Part shown: positions 53,982 to 63,075 of the stretch, in pieces
Position numbering within the stretch: the stretch's first letter is position 1
Layout: each line of letters opens with the position of its first letter
Assembly (NCBI RefSeq): GCF_003533305.1
Contig: NZ_DOEH01000018.1
Span: 18,247-82,246 of the forward strand
Origin: Providencia sp.
Lineage (GTDB): Bacteria > Pseudomonadota > Gammaproteobacteria > Enterobacterales > Enterobacteriaceae
DNA: 64,000 nt
Direction: 5' to 3'
Program-made: the position numbers and the translations under genes
The notes under the pieces: generated by a model
Database searches by the model: none
What the model saw: only the letters and a program-made list of their open reading frames with translations
What the model was told of the DNA's origin: nothing

Positions 53982-54932
53982 CTAACCTTGAATTATGTGC
54001 GTTCCGGTTTCGCCACGTAATGCTTCGGTGAGCTTTTCAGGTGTAGTGATGATGACGCGTTTACCGCCATTGGCAATAAATGACAGACTGGCTTCAATTT
54101 TAGGTAACATGCTGCCCGCCGGGAAATGGCCTTCTTCCATATAGCGTTGCATATCTGTTGTGCTGGTTTCGCCGAGCGCTTTTTGTTCCGGTTTTCCAAA
54201 GTGAATACACACTTTTTCAACACCGGTGGTGATAATCAAGATATCGGCATGCAGCTCTTTTGCTAGTAATGTGGTGGAGAGGTCTTTATCAATCACCGCA
54301 TCAATACTTTTGTATCCGCCATTACCATTGCTGATAACCGGAATACCACCACCGCCAGCGGCAACGACAACAAAATTGTTTTCAGTGAGAGTCCGAATGG
54401 CTTTTGATTCAACAACATGTTTGGGTTCCGGAGACGCCACTACACGACGATAACCACGGCCAGAATCTTCAATAAAATGCCAATCTGGATTGGCAAGTTT
54501 TAATTCTTCAGCTTGCTGTTGTGTGAAAAATGCCCCAATCGGTTTAGTTGGTGCACTAAAATTAGGATCGTTTTTATCAACTTCCACTTGTGTGATAACG
54601 GTAACCGCTTGGCGGTTATGACGCTGTGTTAGCGCATTTGTCAGTGCTTGCTGGACTAAATAACCAATACCGCCTTGGGTATCTGCCACGCAATTGGCTA
54701 ATGGGGTTAATGGTAACCCTTCAACGGTATGTGCAATTTCTGCACGACGCAAATCAAGCCCGACTTGAGGACCATTTCCATGGGTCAGAACAATGTTGTA
54801 ATTGCCTTCAAGCATATCGCTAATATGGTGTGCGACTTCTTGTACGGCCTTTTCTTGAGCTTCGATAGACTGGCTGTTGTTATCTTTAATAATACTGTTG
54901 CCCCCGATGGCAACAACCACGAGTTCTTTCAT
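53982..54932 (-). CDS. carbamate kinase (AllK/ArcC type)
   Basis: A 316-residue amino-acid-kinase-fold enzyme: VAIGGNSI, LTHGNGPQVGLDLRR, TQVEVDKNDP, SPEPKHVVE, VVAAGGGGIPVI, AVIDKDLST and SMLPKIEASLSF. It makes ATP, CO2 and ammonia from carbamoyl phosphate. Context next to AllF/AllG/AllH homologues points to the YbcF/AllK role rather than arginine fermentation. A good ribosome site (CAGGATACATCACA) precedes the ATG. Confidence 0.95.
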   Translation of the reverse strand: MKELVVVAIGGNSIIKDNNSQSIEAQEKAVQEVAHHISDMLEGNYNIVLTHGNGPQVGLDLRRAEIAHTVEGLPLTPLANCVADTQGGIGYLVQQALTNALTQRHNRQAVTVITQVEVDKNDPNFSAPTKPIGAFFTQQQAEELKLANPDWHFIEDSGRGYRRVVASPEPKHVVESKAIRTLTENNFVVVAAGGGGIPVISNGNGGYKSIDAVIDKDLSTTLLAKELHADILIITTGVEKVCIHFGKPEQKALGETSTTDMQRYMEEGHFPAGSMLPKIEASLSFIANGGKRVIITTPEKLTEALRGETGTHIIQG

Positions 54933-55003
54933 TGTGATGTATCCTGAGATAATGTTTTTGATAGTCGGTGTTTTTACGCACCGGCTATCAGAGATTGGTT
55001 TTG

Positions 55004-56557
55004 TTATGCGGATTTGCTGACTTTTTCAGCTTGTTGTTCTTCGACTGACTGACGGCTATCCATAAAATGTTTGATAACAAACAAAGCTGCCATCATGAGG
55101 TAAGCGTACACAAACATCAAGGTTGGACCTGTCGCAATGCCAACTGCTGGTGAATGGATGATACCGAAGAATACCAGTATCGCACCGACTGCTGCTGCAA
55201 TCGCACCACGCAATGGTTGATTGAGAATAGCAAAGATAGCAATACAGCCCCACAACATACTAGCCAATGGTGCACCATTACCTAAGTGAACAAGACCTTG
55301 GTAGTAAACGCCTTTGTGCAATAGTGTTTCAATACCTATGGCGTTTGCTGATGTGCCTGCCGCACCCATTACACTATTAACCATCGTCAGTGCCCAGTTA
55401 GCAATCCACGGGAACAGACAGATAAAGATAACCGGCACTTCTATTTTCGGTGTTTCCCTCACCACTTGGTTGGCGGTAACCACACCGATGAAGACCAGTA
55501 TTGGTACAATTGCCGTCATTGGAATGATGGCTAGCATGAATGCGCCTAAACCAAACAGCGGTACGATAAACATCGTGATACCAGATGCTAGCGTGTAACC
55601 AACACTTGCACCCATGGCTTTCCAGCCAGCGTGACCTACGTAAACGGTTACTGGGAATGGGTTACCCATAAAACAACCCACTGTTGATGATAAACCGTTT
55701 GCTAACATAACTTTACGGGTATTGTATTCATCACCAGCCGCATGCGCACTTTCGATATTTTCAAGGTCAAAAATGTAGTTCGCAAGTCCTAATGGCACCG
55801 CAGACGCTAAATAAGGTAAAGCATGTGGCAAACCTTGGAAGAAGCTATCAATGTGGATGCCTGGTGGGTTGAAACCAAAAGACGCCATTGAGGTTTTAAT
55901 CGCTTCAGGGCTCTGTAAACCGGAGATCCACGCAAGTGCAGTACCCGCAATTAACAGTAATAAACCCGTTGGAATGCGAGCGAAAATAGGTTTTTTACCG
56001 AACCAGTTAATGAAGATTAACAGTAAAACGATGAATGAAACTGTAGGCGCTTCAAACGCTTGCAGCATTGGGTTCATCGCCAGTAACAGTAATCCAAGTC
56101 CAGACAGACAAGATAACAGTACGGTACGTGGGATCATCTTACGGATAGCTTCACCGAGGAATGAACCACCGACTAAAATCATCGCCTCAACAAAACACCA
56201 AACGAGAGCGATTTGAATGGCAAACTCTGCATTTTGTGTTGTTTGATATACCGGCATGATGACTAAGAAAGTCACGGTAAAAATTGATGGCGCGCTTGGC
56301 CCTGATGGTAAAGCGGTGACATCGTTACGACCTGTTTGCTTGATCATTTGCTGACCGAAGTAAGCATAACTGATACTGGCAAGTAAAACGGTAAAACCGA
56401 ACGCTGGTGCAATACGTCCATAAACAATTTCAGTTGGGATGCCTACGACAAAAACGAGCAAGCCCATCATGGTGAGTAGGTTGGTGAGGTTGTTGGTCAT
56501 TAGCCCGAAGTAGGCTGCTAAGTCCCCGCGTTTCCATTTGATTTTGAATATACTCAT
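55004..56557 (-). CDS. NCS2-like (xanthine/uracil permease family) transporter
   Basis: A 517-residue membrane protein with 12-14 hydrophobic segments. FGLMTNNLTNLLTMMGLLVFVVGIP opens it; GRNDVTALPSGPSAPSIFTVTFL and ESAHAAGDEYNTRKVMLANGLSSTVGCFMGNPFPVTVYVGHAGWKAMGAS resemble the substrate and signature regions of nucleobase permeases. It probably supplies the operon's heterocycle or carbamoyl substrate. It lies 71 nt before the kinase and 270 nt after the AllG-like gene, with an ERIC element in between. Confidence 0.82.
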   Translation of the reverse strand: MSIFKIKWKRGDLAAYFGLMTNNLTNLLTMMGLLVFVVGIPTEIVYGRIAPAFGFTVLLASISYAYFGQQMIKQTGRNDVTALPSGPSAPSIFTVTFLVIMPVYQTTQNAEFAIQIALVWCFVEAMILVGGSFLGEAIRKMIPRTVLLSCLSGLGLLLLAMNPMLQAFEAPTVSFIVLLLIFINWFGKKPIFARIPTGLLLLIAGTALAWISGLQSPEAIKTSMASFGFNPPGIHIDSFFQGLPHALPYLASAVPLGLANYIFDLENIESAHAAGDEYNTRKVMLANGLSSTVGCFMGNPFPVTVYVGHAGWKAMGASVGYTLASGITMFIVPLFGLGAFMLAIIPMTAIVPILVFIGVVTANQVVRETPKIEVPVIFICLFPWIANWALTMVNSVMGAAGTSANAIGIETLLHKGVYYQGLVHLGNGAPLASMLWGCIAIFAILNQPLRGAIAAAVGAILVFFGIIHSPAVGIATGPTLMFVYAYLMMAALFVIKHFMDSRQSVEEQQAEKVSKSA

Positions 56558-56575
56558 TTTAAGTATTCCCCTGTT

Positions 56576-56700
56576 TACCCGTCATACTTTGAGCCACAGC
56601 TGTGTTGGCTGCTCTTAGCTACCCAAGTCACATACTTGTGTATGTTCCTTGGGATATCTTCGTTTGCCGCCTTGCTGCAACTCAAATTATTTAGGGTATA
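56576..56700 (-). repeat. ERIC element inside the operon
   Basis: A 125-bp imperfect palindrome starting TACCCGTCATACTTTGAGC and ending TTATTTAGGGTATA. It contains the ERIC-like core ACCCAAGTCACATACTTGTG/TATGTTCCTTGGG. It lies in the gap between the AllG-like gene and the permease gene, so it is transcribed within their mRNA and will fold into a long hairpin. Confidence 0.85.
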
Positions 56701-56789
56701 CACCTATAGAGGTGCATATCATGATACTCAAAGTTGCAGTTTATCTGTGTAGCTAAATACTCAGGGTATTTGTCGTTTTATTTTTATTA

Positions 56790-56820
56790 CCCGACTTTAG
56801 TCGGGCGTTATTTTTTATTA
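56790..56820. other. strong hairpin in the 270-nt gap before the permease gene
   Basis: CCCGACT (56790-56796) and AGTCGGG (56799-56805) form a 7-bp GC-rich stem. The T tract follows on the plus strand (TTATTTTTT), not in the direction of the genes. It may be a processing or stabilising hairpin after the AllG-like gene or a partly bidirectional terminator. Confidence 0.45.
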
Positions 56821-56827
56821 CTGGAAA

Positions 56828-58243
56828 CTAAGCGTATTTCTGGGCGTAAGCTAGCATTGCTTGTTCAAAACACTCAAACGGAGGATGAACAATACCCGCA
56901 CCAATCATGCCAATACCGGCATCTTTATGAGCAATTGCTGTATTGATGACCGGAAGGATGCCGCTGGCAGCCACTTTGGTGATATCAATTGCAGTTGGAA
57001 TGCCCATAAAGCCAAGCAATGGAATAGTAACGTTCGGGTTTTCACCTAAAGTGATTTCACGCATTTGGCGAGAGAAATCAACGGCTTCATCAACAGTTCC
57101 ACCGACAAGTGCCACAATGGCAGGTGCGGTTGCCATCGCAAATCCACCAATACCATAGGTTTCGGTGATTGCAGAATCACCGATATCTAAGCCTGAATCT
57201 TCTGGCTTATAACCGGCAAACATTGGGCCGATAACTTGTTGAGATGGGCCAATAAACCAATGTCCTGGTAAGCCACTGATACGTAGACCAAACTCATAAC
57301 CATTACGTGCCATAGTGGTGACGACTGTGCTGTATTCGATACCGTGAGCTGCATCCATAGAGGCTTTACACATTGCCATCCACGTTGGGCCTGAGAAATA
57401 ATCACTGCTAGCCACGAAATCAAACACTTCTTTTTGCTGGGCAACTGAGAAATTAGTTTGGATAATGCCGGTTGTCAGTGCTTGGATTAATAGGGTGGTG
57501 CCCGCATTGTTACGGTTATGGCACTCATCGCCCATATGCAGGGCTTGAGCCAACATCAAACGCAGGTCAATTTCACCAACGAATGTCATTGCATCGCGCA
57601 GCATTGGACCTAATACATCACGCATCCAATTTAAACGGTCAATAACGCTTTGATCGTTAGCACCCATACGCAGAATTTTTGCCATCTGCTCACTAAGGTT
57701 GGTAAACGCACGGTTACCGTAGGTTTTGTTTTCGACAATATGCATGAACATCGATGCTGATGTCACACCAGCCATGGAGCCCACGCAGTCATGTTCGTGA
57801 CAAGGAGAGAAAATAATCTCATCTGATGCGGCAACACGTTCGGCATCAACTAAATCTTTGGCTAAGCCTTCAAAAACTAATGCACCCGTTACTGCGCCTT
57901 TCATCGCGCCACACATATCTTTCCAAGCAACCGGAGGGCCGGCGTGTAAAATAGTATTTTTAGTCATTCCCGGAACGACGTTAATTGCTTGGTCATAACC
58001 GATAAGGACAGGCTGGGACTGAATAATACGCTCAAGCGCTTGGGCGTTAGCGACAGCAATTTTCTCTTGTAGTGATGCATTGCTTTCGATTTTATCTAAT
58101 GCGCGAATAACCTCGATATTACCTTGACCTGGTGGCGTCCAGCTTAAGTGAGTGACTGGAATATGCTGCTTTTTCAGGTCGTCGCTGAACATTTCGATGC
58201 CAACGTTAATCACATTTAATGGTTGCTTAAATAATGAAGTCAT
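56828..58243 (-). CDS. oxamate carbamoyltransferase subunit AllG (DUF1116, YlbE family)
   Basis: A 471-residue cytoplasmic protein. DUF1116 hallmarks: VVPGMTKNTILHAGPPVAWKDMCGAMKGAV, EIIFSPCHEHDCVGSMAGVTSASM, GDECHNRNNAGT and a GLPGHWFIGP stretch. E. coli YlbE is shorter (about 420). With AllF and AllH it is known to form the oxamate transcarbamylase that converts oxalurate plus phosphate to oxamate and carbamoyl phosphate. Its start codon shares one base with the stop of the FdrA-like gene. Confidence 0.9.
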   Translation of the reverse strand: MTSLFKQPLNVINVGIEMFSDDLKKQHIPVTHLSWTPPGQGNIEVIRALDKIESNASLQEKIAVANAQALERIIQSQPVLIGYDQAINVVPGMTKNTILHAGPPVAWKDMCGAMKGAVTGALVFEGLAKDLVDAERVAASDEIIFSPCHEHDCVGSMAGVTSASMFMHIVENKTYGNRAFTNLSEQMAKILRMGANDQSVIDRLNWMRDVLGPMLRDAMTFVGEIDLRLMLAQALHMGDECHNRNNAGTTLLIQALTTGIIQTNFSVAQQKEVFDFVASSDYFSGPTWMAMCKASMDAAHGIEYSTVVTTMARNGYEFGLRISGLPGHWFIGPSQQVIGPMFAGYKPEDSGLDIGDSAITETYGIGGFAMATAPAIVALVGGTVDEAVDFSRQMREITLGENPNVTIPLLGFMGIPTAIDITKVAASGILPVINTAIAHKDAGIGMIGAGIVHPPFECFEQAMLAYAQKYA

Positions 58244-59793
58244 TATGCTTTATCTCCTTTCCAGACAAACTCGCGTCCTAATAAACCGGTATTGGTGCTG
58301 CTGCTTGCCCAAATCACGTCGGCATCTGTCAGCATTTTGACTTGTGCATCCATTGCTGGTGTATCTTGGTCAGTACCCAGTACATAACCTAAAATAATCA
58401 GTTCACGGCCATCTTGTTTAGCAATATTTTTCGCTTCTTTGATTGCATCAATCATAACGCCGACAGGATCTTCGTGAGAACCAAAGCCCAAGACAAAGTC
58501 CATCATAATGACACCAACTTCAGGATCACGAGCTTCTTGTAATAAACGACCAATACGGTTGGTTGGGTCGATCATTGGGTGTGGTTTACCGTTGGTAAAA
58601 TCATCATCCCCAAAATCTAGGAAGGTGTGAGCGATACTTTTATTGACATCTTTTAGGCGATACTCAAGGTTTGGTTGAATATTGCTGTAGACGTCATCAT
58701 ATTTTTCGAGGGCAGCAAACATTGCTTCATCGCACAGGGTGCCACCACAAAATAGACCGCGGATATATTTTTGTTCAGCGGTTAATTTGGTGCGGACTTC
58801 TTCAATTAATGGCCAGTTGAGTGAATGTAAGTTTAAATCTTCTTTTTTGAGACCCGCGAGTAACACTGTTTTCAGCGCAGCTTCTTTGGTGCTCTTTGCA
58901 AATGTAAGACCTGGTTTGTCTTCTGGCAACGGTTGGCTGCCTAGGAAGCACACTACTACAGGTTTATGACATTTTTCTGCCTGCTCTAATACTTTCTTCG
59001 CTACGGCGGGTGCTGGTGGCTTAGAAATTAAGGCAATAACTTGAGTTTCTTCATCGGCATCTAACATCTTGAGGGCATCGATCATCATAATGCCGCCAAT
59101 TTTTTCGCTTAGGTCGCGCCCACCGGTACCAATGAGTTGCGAAACCCCTGCACCGAATTCATGAATGCGTACGCTGAGTTCTTGGCTGCCGGTACCAGAA
59201 GCACCGATAATACCAATGTTGCCGCGGCGCACACTGTTACCAAAGCACAGTGCAGTACCGTTGATGATAGCCGTGCCACAGTCAGGCCCCATCATTAAGA
59301 GTCCTTTACTGCTTGCCATTGTTTTTAACGCTAATTCGTCTTCAATGGATACGTTGTCAGAAAATAACATCACATTGAGGTCATTTTCTAAAGCAATACG
59401 CGCTTCACGGGCGGCAAATTGACCATTAACTGAAATAATCGCTAAATTACTATCAGGGATATGTGTTTTGGCTGAATTGAGGGTGGCGTATTTAGCTTCG
59501 TGAGAACCGCCGCCTTGATTCTTTTTATTAAATAAATCTTCAATGCCAATTAAGATCTCTTCGTTGGCTTCATCGCTTGAACCTTTAATGACAATCATTA
59601 AATCGCCATTTTTGGCTTCTTCTAACTCAGTGGTTAATAAGCCTAAATTTCTTAAGACGCCTTTATTCATCTCTGTTGCCATTGCCACAAATGCTTGCTC
59701 AACATTAGGAAGTTGATTTGCTTTAGTGGAAATGGACATCAGTGATACAGAATCAAAATAGGTATTCTTTTTTATGACAACTTTAGTTGACAT
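58243..59793 (-). CDS. fdrA: FdrA-like oxamate carbamoyltransferase subunit AllF
   Basis: The start is the ATG at 59793, with CGGAGAAAG upstream; the longer frame overlaps the AllH-like gene. The 516-residue product has an N-terminal CoA-binding-like domain and succinyl-CoA-synthetase-like halves: GIIGASGTGSQELSVRIHEFGAGVSQLIGTGGRDLSEKIGG (the SCS phosphohistidine-type loop region lacks an obvious catalytic His) and MGPDCGTAIINGTALCFGN. E. coli FdrA has 555 residues. Confidence 0.92.
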   Translation of the reverse strand: MSTKVVIKKNTYFDSVSLMSISTKANQLPNVEQAFVAMATEMNKGVLRNLGLLTTELEEAKNGDLMIVIKGSSDEANEEILIGIEDLFNKKNQGGGSHEAKYATLNSAKTHIPDSNLAIISVNGQFAAREARIALENDLNVMLFSDNVSIEDELALKTMASSKGLLMMGPDCGTAIINGTALCFGNSVRRGNIGIIGASGTGSQELSVRIHEFGAGVSQLIGTGGRDLSEKIGGIMMIDALKMLDADEETQVIALISKPPAPAVAKKVLEQAEKCHKPVVVCFLGSQPLPEDKPGLTFAKSTKEAALKTVLLAGLKKEDLNLHSLNWPLIEEVRTKLTAEQKYIRGLFCGGTLCDEAMFAALEKYDDVYSNIQPNLEYRLKDVNKSIAHTFLDFGDDDFTNGKPHPMIDPTNRIGRLLQEARDPEVGVIMMDFVLGFGSHEDPVGVMIDAIKEAKNIAKQDGRELIILGYVLGTDQDTPAMDAQVKMLTDADVIWASSSTNTGLLGREFVWKGDKA

Positions 59794-60706
59794 AGCTTTC
59801 TCCGAAATAATGAGTGAGATACAAAGCATCTCGAATGCCAAATAGCATGTCGCTGCCTGAACTGGACCCGATATTTAAAATGTCTAAAAACTGTGAATAA
59901 ATATTTGTTTCGTTCGCATCAACTAATGATTGAATCAATTGATGCATATTTTCGCGATATTCATGGTTTAGGGCTTTTTCTAGGGTAATGGCGCTAATGG
60001 GTGTTGTTCTTTCATTGCTTTGCATGATGCCCTGATGAAATTCAGGATAAAATGCACGAGCAGGATGTTTTTCTAAGAGCAAAAATGCCATTAACCCAAC
60101 GAGATAATCATCTCCAGACGGCGTAAGCCCGATACCTAACCCAACAAACTGGCTAATGACATTAGCCAAACCATGGCGTTGTTTTGCCTTGAGTAAACTA
60201 ATTAAATTGCTACGTAATTGATTTAATTTTTCTGTGGATGCTACATAAAATAAATTATCGCCTTGATAATTAAATAGAGAGCTTCGAGCTTCACTTAAAA
60301 TTAAATCTAATCTATTTATTTGCTTTAATAAAAATGACTGATAATTTCTCTGGTTTATTTTCTCATAAATAAAATTAATAACCGGTTGTTGCCATAATTT
60401 ACATAATGAAAAAGACAATGAATAATGTTCACCAATGCATATTTCATTATTTAACAAATAAAAATTGTCCTCATTCTTAATGTTTAAAAGAGAAAAATCG
60501 TTATTTAATAATCGACAACTATTTGGTGCATTATCTAATTGAGTACTTAGCAAAGTAAAAAGATGATTATCAATAGAAACATTAATGGCTTTATTAAAGA
60601 CTTGTTCTACTTTGCCTGAAAGCTGCGGCTGATTGAGAAGATTTAAAAAATGAATATCAGCCGTTAGCCCGTATAATATTTGCCGATGAGATGTGGCGTT
60701 ATTCAC
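59783..60706 (-). CDS. oxamate carbamoyltransferase subunit AllH (DUF2877, YlbF family)
   Basis: It begins with GTG at 60706 after AAGGAGACTT. The 307-residue product carries the DUF2877 signature LGIGLTPSGDDYLVGLMAFLL at about residues 183-203 and NIGSSSGSDMLFGI near the C-terminus. It overlaps the fdrA-like start by 11 nt. The N-terminal 120 residues are poorly conserved with what I recall of YlbF and are quite AT-rich. Confidence 0.88.
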   Translation of the reverse strand: MNNATSHRQILYGLTADIHFLNLLNQPQLSGKVEQVFNKAINVSIDNHLFTLLSTQLDNAPNSCRLLNNDFSLLNIKNEDNFYLLNNEICIGEHYSLSFSLCKLWQQPVINFIYEKINQRNYQSFLLKQINRLDLILSEARSSLFNYQGDNLFYVASTEKLNQLRSNLISLLKAKQRHGLANVISQFVGLGIGLTPSGDDYLVGLMAFLLLEKHPARAFYPEFHQGIMQSNERTTPISAITLEKALNHEYRENMHQLIQSLVDANETNIYSQFLDILNIGSSSGSDMLFGIRDALYLTHYFGESYVN

Positions 60707-60747
60707 AAGTCTCCTTATCAGCGTATGTCTCGAGTATCGCTCAGTGC

Positions 60748-61353
60748 TTATGCACCAGCCGCAACGAGAAGTGCTGCAATTTCGGTATAGCCTTTTTCTT
60801 TTGCCAACTCTAATGGTTTTTTACCATATTTATCAGTCATGTGAGGGTTAGCACCATGCTCTAATAGCAACTTAACGATTTGTTGTTGTTTGTCGCCACC
60901 GTCATTGAGTACGATAGCTTCCAGTAACGGTGTCCAACCAACAAAGTTAGTGTGGTTAACATTCATTTCTGTTTTTTCGAGTAACTCACGAACGATTTCT
61001 ACGTGGCCTTTTTCACTTGCAGGTGTAATACCTACGCCACCAAAGCGAGTTAATAAATCCAAATTAGGATTTGCAGGTAAAACCAAACGTAATAGCGTTA
61101 AATCGTTATTTAAGCAGCTAAGTAGGAAAGGGTTAAAACAAGTTTGATCTTGTTTATCAATATCAGCACCTGCGTTAATTAGCAGTGAAACACATTCATA
61201 ATGTTTGTTTAGGCTGGCATTTATGATTGCGGTGCGGCCTTGACGATTTGTCACATTAATATCAATACCGTTATCAAGGCATTTTTTTAATATATCTAAT
61301 TGGCCTTGTTCCGCTGCGGTTAGAAATTCTTGAACCAGTGTGCTGGAAGTCAT
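60748..61353 (-). CDS. ankyrin-repeat protein at the head of the AllFGH operon
   Basis: A 201-residue soluble protein of about five to six ankyrin repeats: DILKKCLDNGIDINVTNRQGRTAIINAS, ECVSLLINAGADIDKQDQTCFNPFL, NLDLLTRFGGVGITPASEKGHVEIVRELL, QIVKLLLEHGANPHMTDKYGKKPLELAKEKGYTEIAALL. No signal peptide or enzyme domain. It lies 41 nt upstream of the AllH-like gene in the same direction. Its role could be a scaffold for the multi-subunit transcarbamylase or a regulatory protein; neither is shown. Confidence 0.88.
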   Translation of the reverse strand: MTSSTLVQEFLTAAEQGQLDILKKCLDNGIDINVTNRQGRTAIINASLNKHYECVSLLINAGADIDKQDQTCFNPFLLSCLNNDLTLLRLVLPANPNLDLLTRFGGVGITPASEKGHVEIVRELLEKTEMNVNHTNFVGWTPLLEAIVLNDGGDKQQQIVKLLLEHGANPHMTDKYGKKPLELAKEKGYTEIAALLVAAGA

Positions 61354-61890
61354 AACGCTCTCCTGATAACTAAAATTGATAAATAGAAATTGAACACTAT
61401 TTAATATGGCTAAAGCATAGCAACTGCGACCTATAAAAAGAATCCATTTAAATTTAATTCATCAATAAGGCCCTTCATTGTTGAGTTAAATTCAATAATT
61501 GGCTATTTTTGTGCGTGAAAGCATTGTTTACAGACCTTTTTGGATGGTTTTAGGGGGTTTTTAGACCAAAATTGTTGGTTTATTTTTATTAATTAAGGGC
61601 ACAATAAATGATTTAATCAGATCTGTGACGCAGTTCAAATTTAAGGTTTTTAAAATGTTAATGTTGTGATTTTTTTGATCAAAAAAGATTAAAATGTTAA
61701 ATCTTAGTTTTAGTATTTAATTCAATAATATTAGGTATTTCGAATATAAATAGTCCTTTCTCATATTACATCAATTTTACAAAATCAAAGGAAAACAAAT
61801 AAATATTCTGTCTAGATGAATATTTCTGTTAACCTATGAAAATAGATTAAAATATAGACTGTTTTATATGCTGTTGAATTTAATTCAAAT
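61354..61890. other. ~540-nt region upstream of the ankyrin-headed operon
   Basis: No credible gene. Visible features are a CRP-like site at 61624-61639 and a perfect 16-bp palindrome TTTTTTGATCAAAAAA at 61671-61686. The promoter of the operon is expected close to 61354-61450 on the minus strand, but no confident boxes were identified. Confidence 0.4.
61624..61639. promoter_or_regulatory. CRP-like binding site
   Basis: TGTGACGCAGTTCAAA matches TGTGA-N6-TCACA at nine of ten specified positions. It lies about 270 nt upstream of the ankyrin gene start, which is far for direct class I/II activation, and about 500 nt before the divergent lysR gene. Confidence 0.4.
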
Positions 61891-62120
61891 ATATCCGTCA
61901 TACTTCAAGCTACAGGGGATATCCGTCATGCTTCGAGCTACAGGGGCGTTGACTGCACTCAGCTACCCGAATCACATACTTTTTGTATGCTCATCGGGAT
62001 AGCTTTGCTTGTCGCCTACCTGTAACTCGAATTATTTAGGGTATGTGTAGATTAGGTTTTAATGTATAGATCAGGCTTTAAGCCGCAGGGGTAAACTCAA
62101 ATTATTTAGGGTATGTGTAT
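61891..62120. repeat. ERIC element with duplicated ends
   Basis: A 28-bp unit beginning ATATCCGTCAT and ending CTACAGGGG occurs twice in tandem (61891-61918 and 61919-61946). The ERIC body follows (CTACCCGAATCACATACTTT, TATGCTCATCGGGATAGC). The right end AACTCGAATTATTTAGGGTATGTGTA appears at about 62023-62049 and again, partly changed, at about 62093-62119. It sits directly upstream of the lysR gene at 62138. Confidence 0.82.
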
Positions 62121-62137
62121 AATTAGGGAATAAAGTA

Positions 62138-63070
62138 ATGAATTCGATTTTTACTGAAGAAAATTTACTGACTTACACTACGGCAGCTAAGTTTGCCAGT
62201 TTTAGTAAGGCCGCAGAAGAATTGGGTATTACCACATCGGCGGTCAGCTATACCATAAAACGCATAGAAACCTATTTGGATGTAGCGCTATTTATTCGTG
62301 ATACACGCAATATCGAGCTGACAGAAGCGGGTTATTATTTTTATCGCAAAGCAACGGACTTATTAAATAACTTCCATTTGATTAAAAAAGGAATTTATTC
62401 TATTGAGCAAGGTATTGAAGCTCGTGTGCGTATTTGTATTAACCAACTGTTATATACGCCATACCATACGGCTAAGTTGCTGCAAATACTCAAAAAACAA
62501 TTTCCAACATGCCAAATTACAGTGACGACAGAAGTGTATAACGGGGTATGGGATGCGATTATTAATAATCTTTCCGATATCGCAATAGGCGCTCCGGGTA
62601 CGTTAATGGATGGTGGCGGTATTGATTATACTGAGATAGGTGCTATTCATTGGGAATTTGCTATCGCATCCACTCACCCGTTAGCACTAATGCCTGAACC
62701 TATTGCAGAAAGCCAATTACGGTTATATCCCAACATTATGGTGGAAGATACGGCGCATACCATCAATAAACGTATTGGGTGGTTGTTACATGGTCAAGAA
62801 GCTATTCAGGTGCCTGATTTTAATACTAAATGTCAATGTCAGATGCTCGGTGAGGGAATCGGTTTTCTGCCTGATTATTTGATTAAAGAACATGTAAAAA
62901 ATGGTTTATTAGTGATCAAAAAAATTCAAAATCCAAGACAGGATTCTCATCTGTTATTAGCGACACAACATTCGGCAACAGGGCTGGTAACTCAGTGGAT
63001 ACGAAGAGAATTTGTTGGAAAGGGGATTTTAGCTAATCTATACAGCGATTTGCTAAAACCCATTCACTAG
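62138..63070 (+). CDS. LysR-family transcriptional regulator
   Basis: A 310-residue LysR protein: winged helix at 7-65 (TTAAKFASFSKAAEELGITTSAVSYTIKRIETYLDVALFIRDTR) and an effector-binding domain after residue 90. It starts 18 nt after an ERIC-derived repeat, with AGGGAATAAAGTA before the ATG. It converges on the esterase gene with a 5-nt gap. Its target is not evident: no divergent gene is close, the ankyrin-headed operon being 784 nt away. Confidence 0.9.
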   Translation: MNSIFTEENLLTYTTAAKFASFSKAAEELGITTSAVSYTIKRIETYLDVALFIRDTRNIELTEAGYYFYRKATDLLNNFHLIKKGIYSIEQGIEARVRICINQLLYTPYHTAKLLQILKKQFPTCQITVTTEVYNGVWDAIINNLSDIAIGAPGTLMDGGGIDYTEIGAIHWEFAIASTHPLALMPEPIAESQLRLYPNIMVEDTAHTINKRIGWLLHGQEAIQVPDFNTKCQCQMLGEGIGFLPDYLIKEHVKNGLLVIKKIQNPRQDSHLLLATQHSATGLVTQWIRREFVGKGILANLYSDLLKPIH

Positions 63071-63075
63071 AAAAG

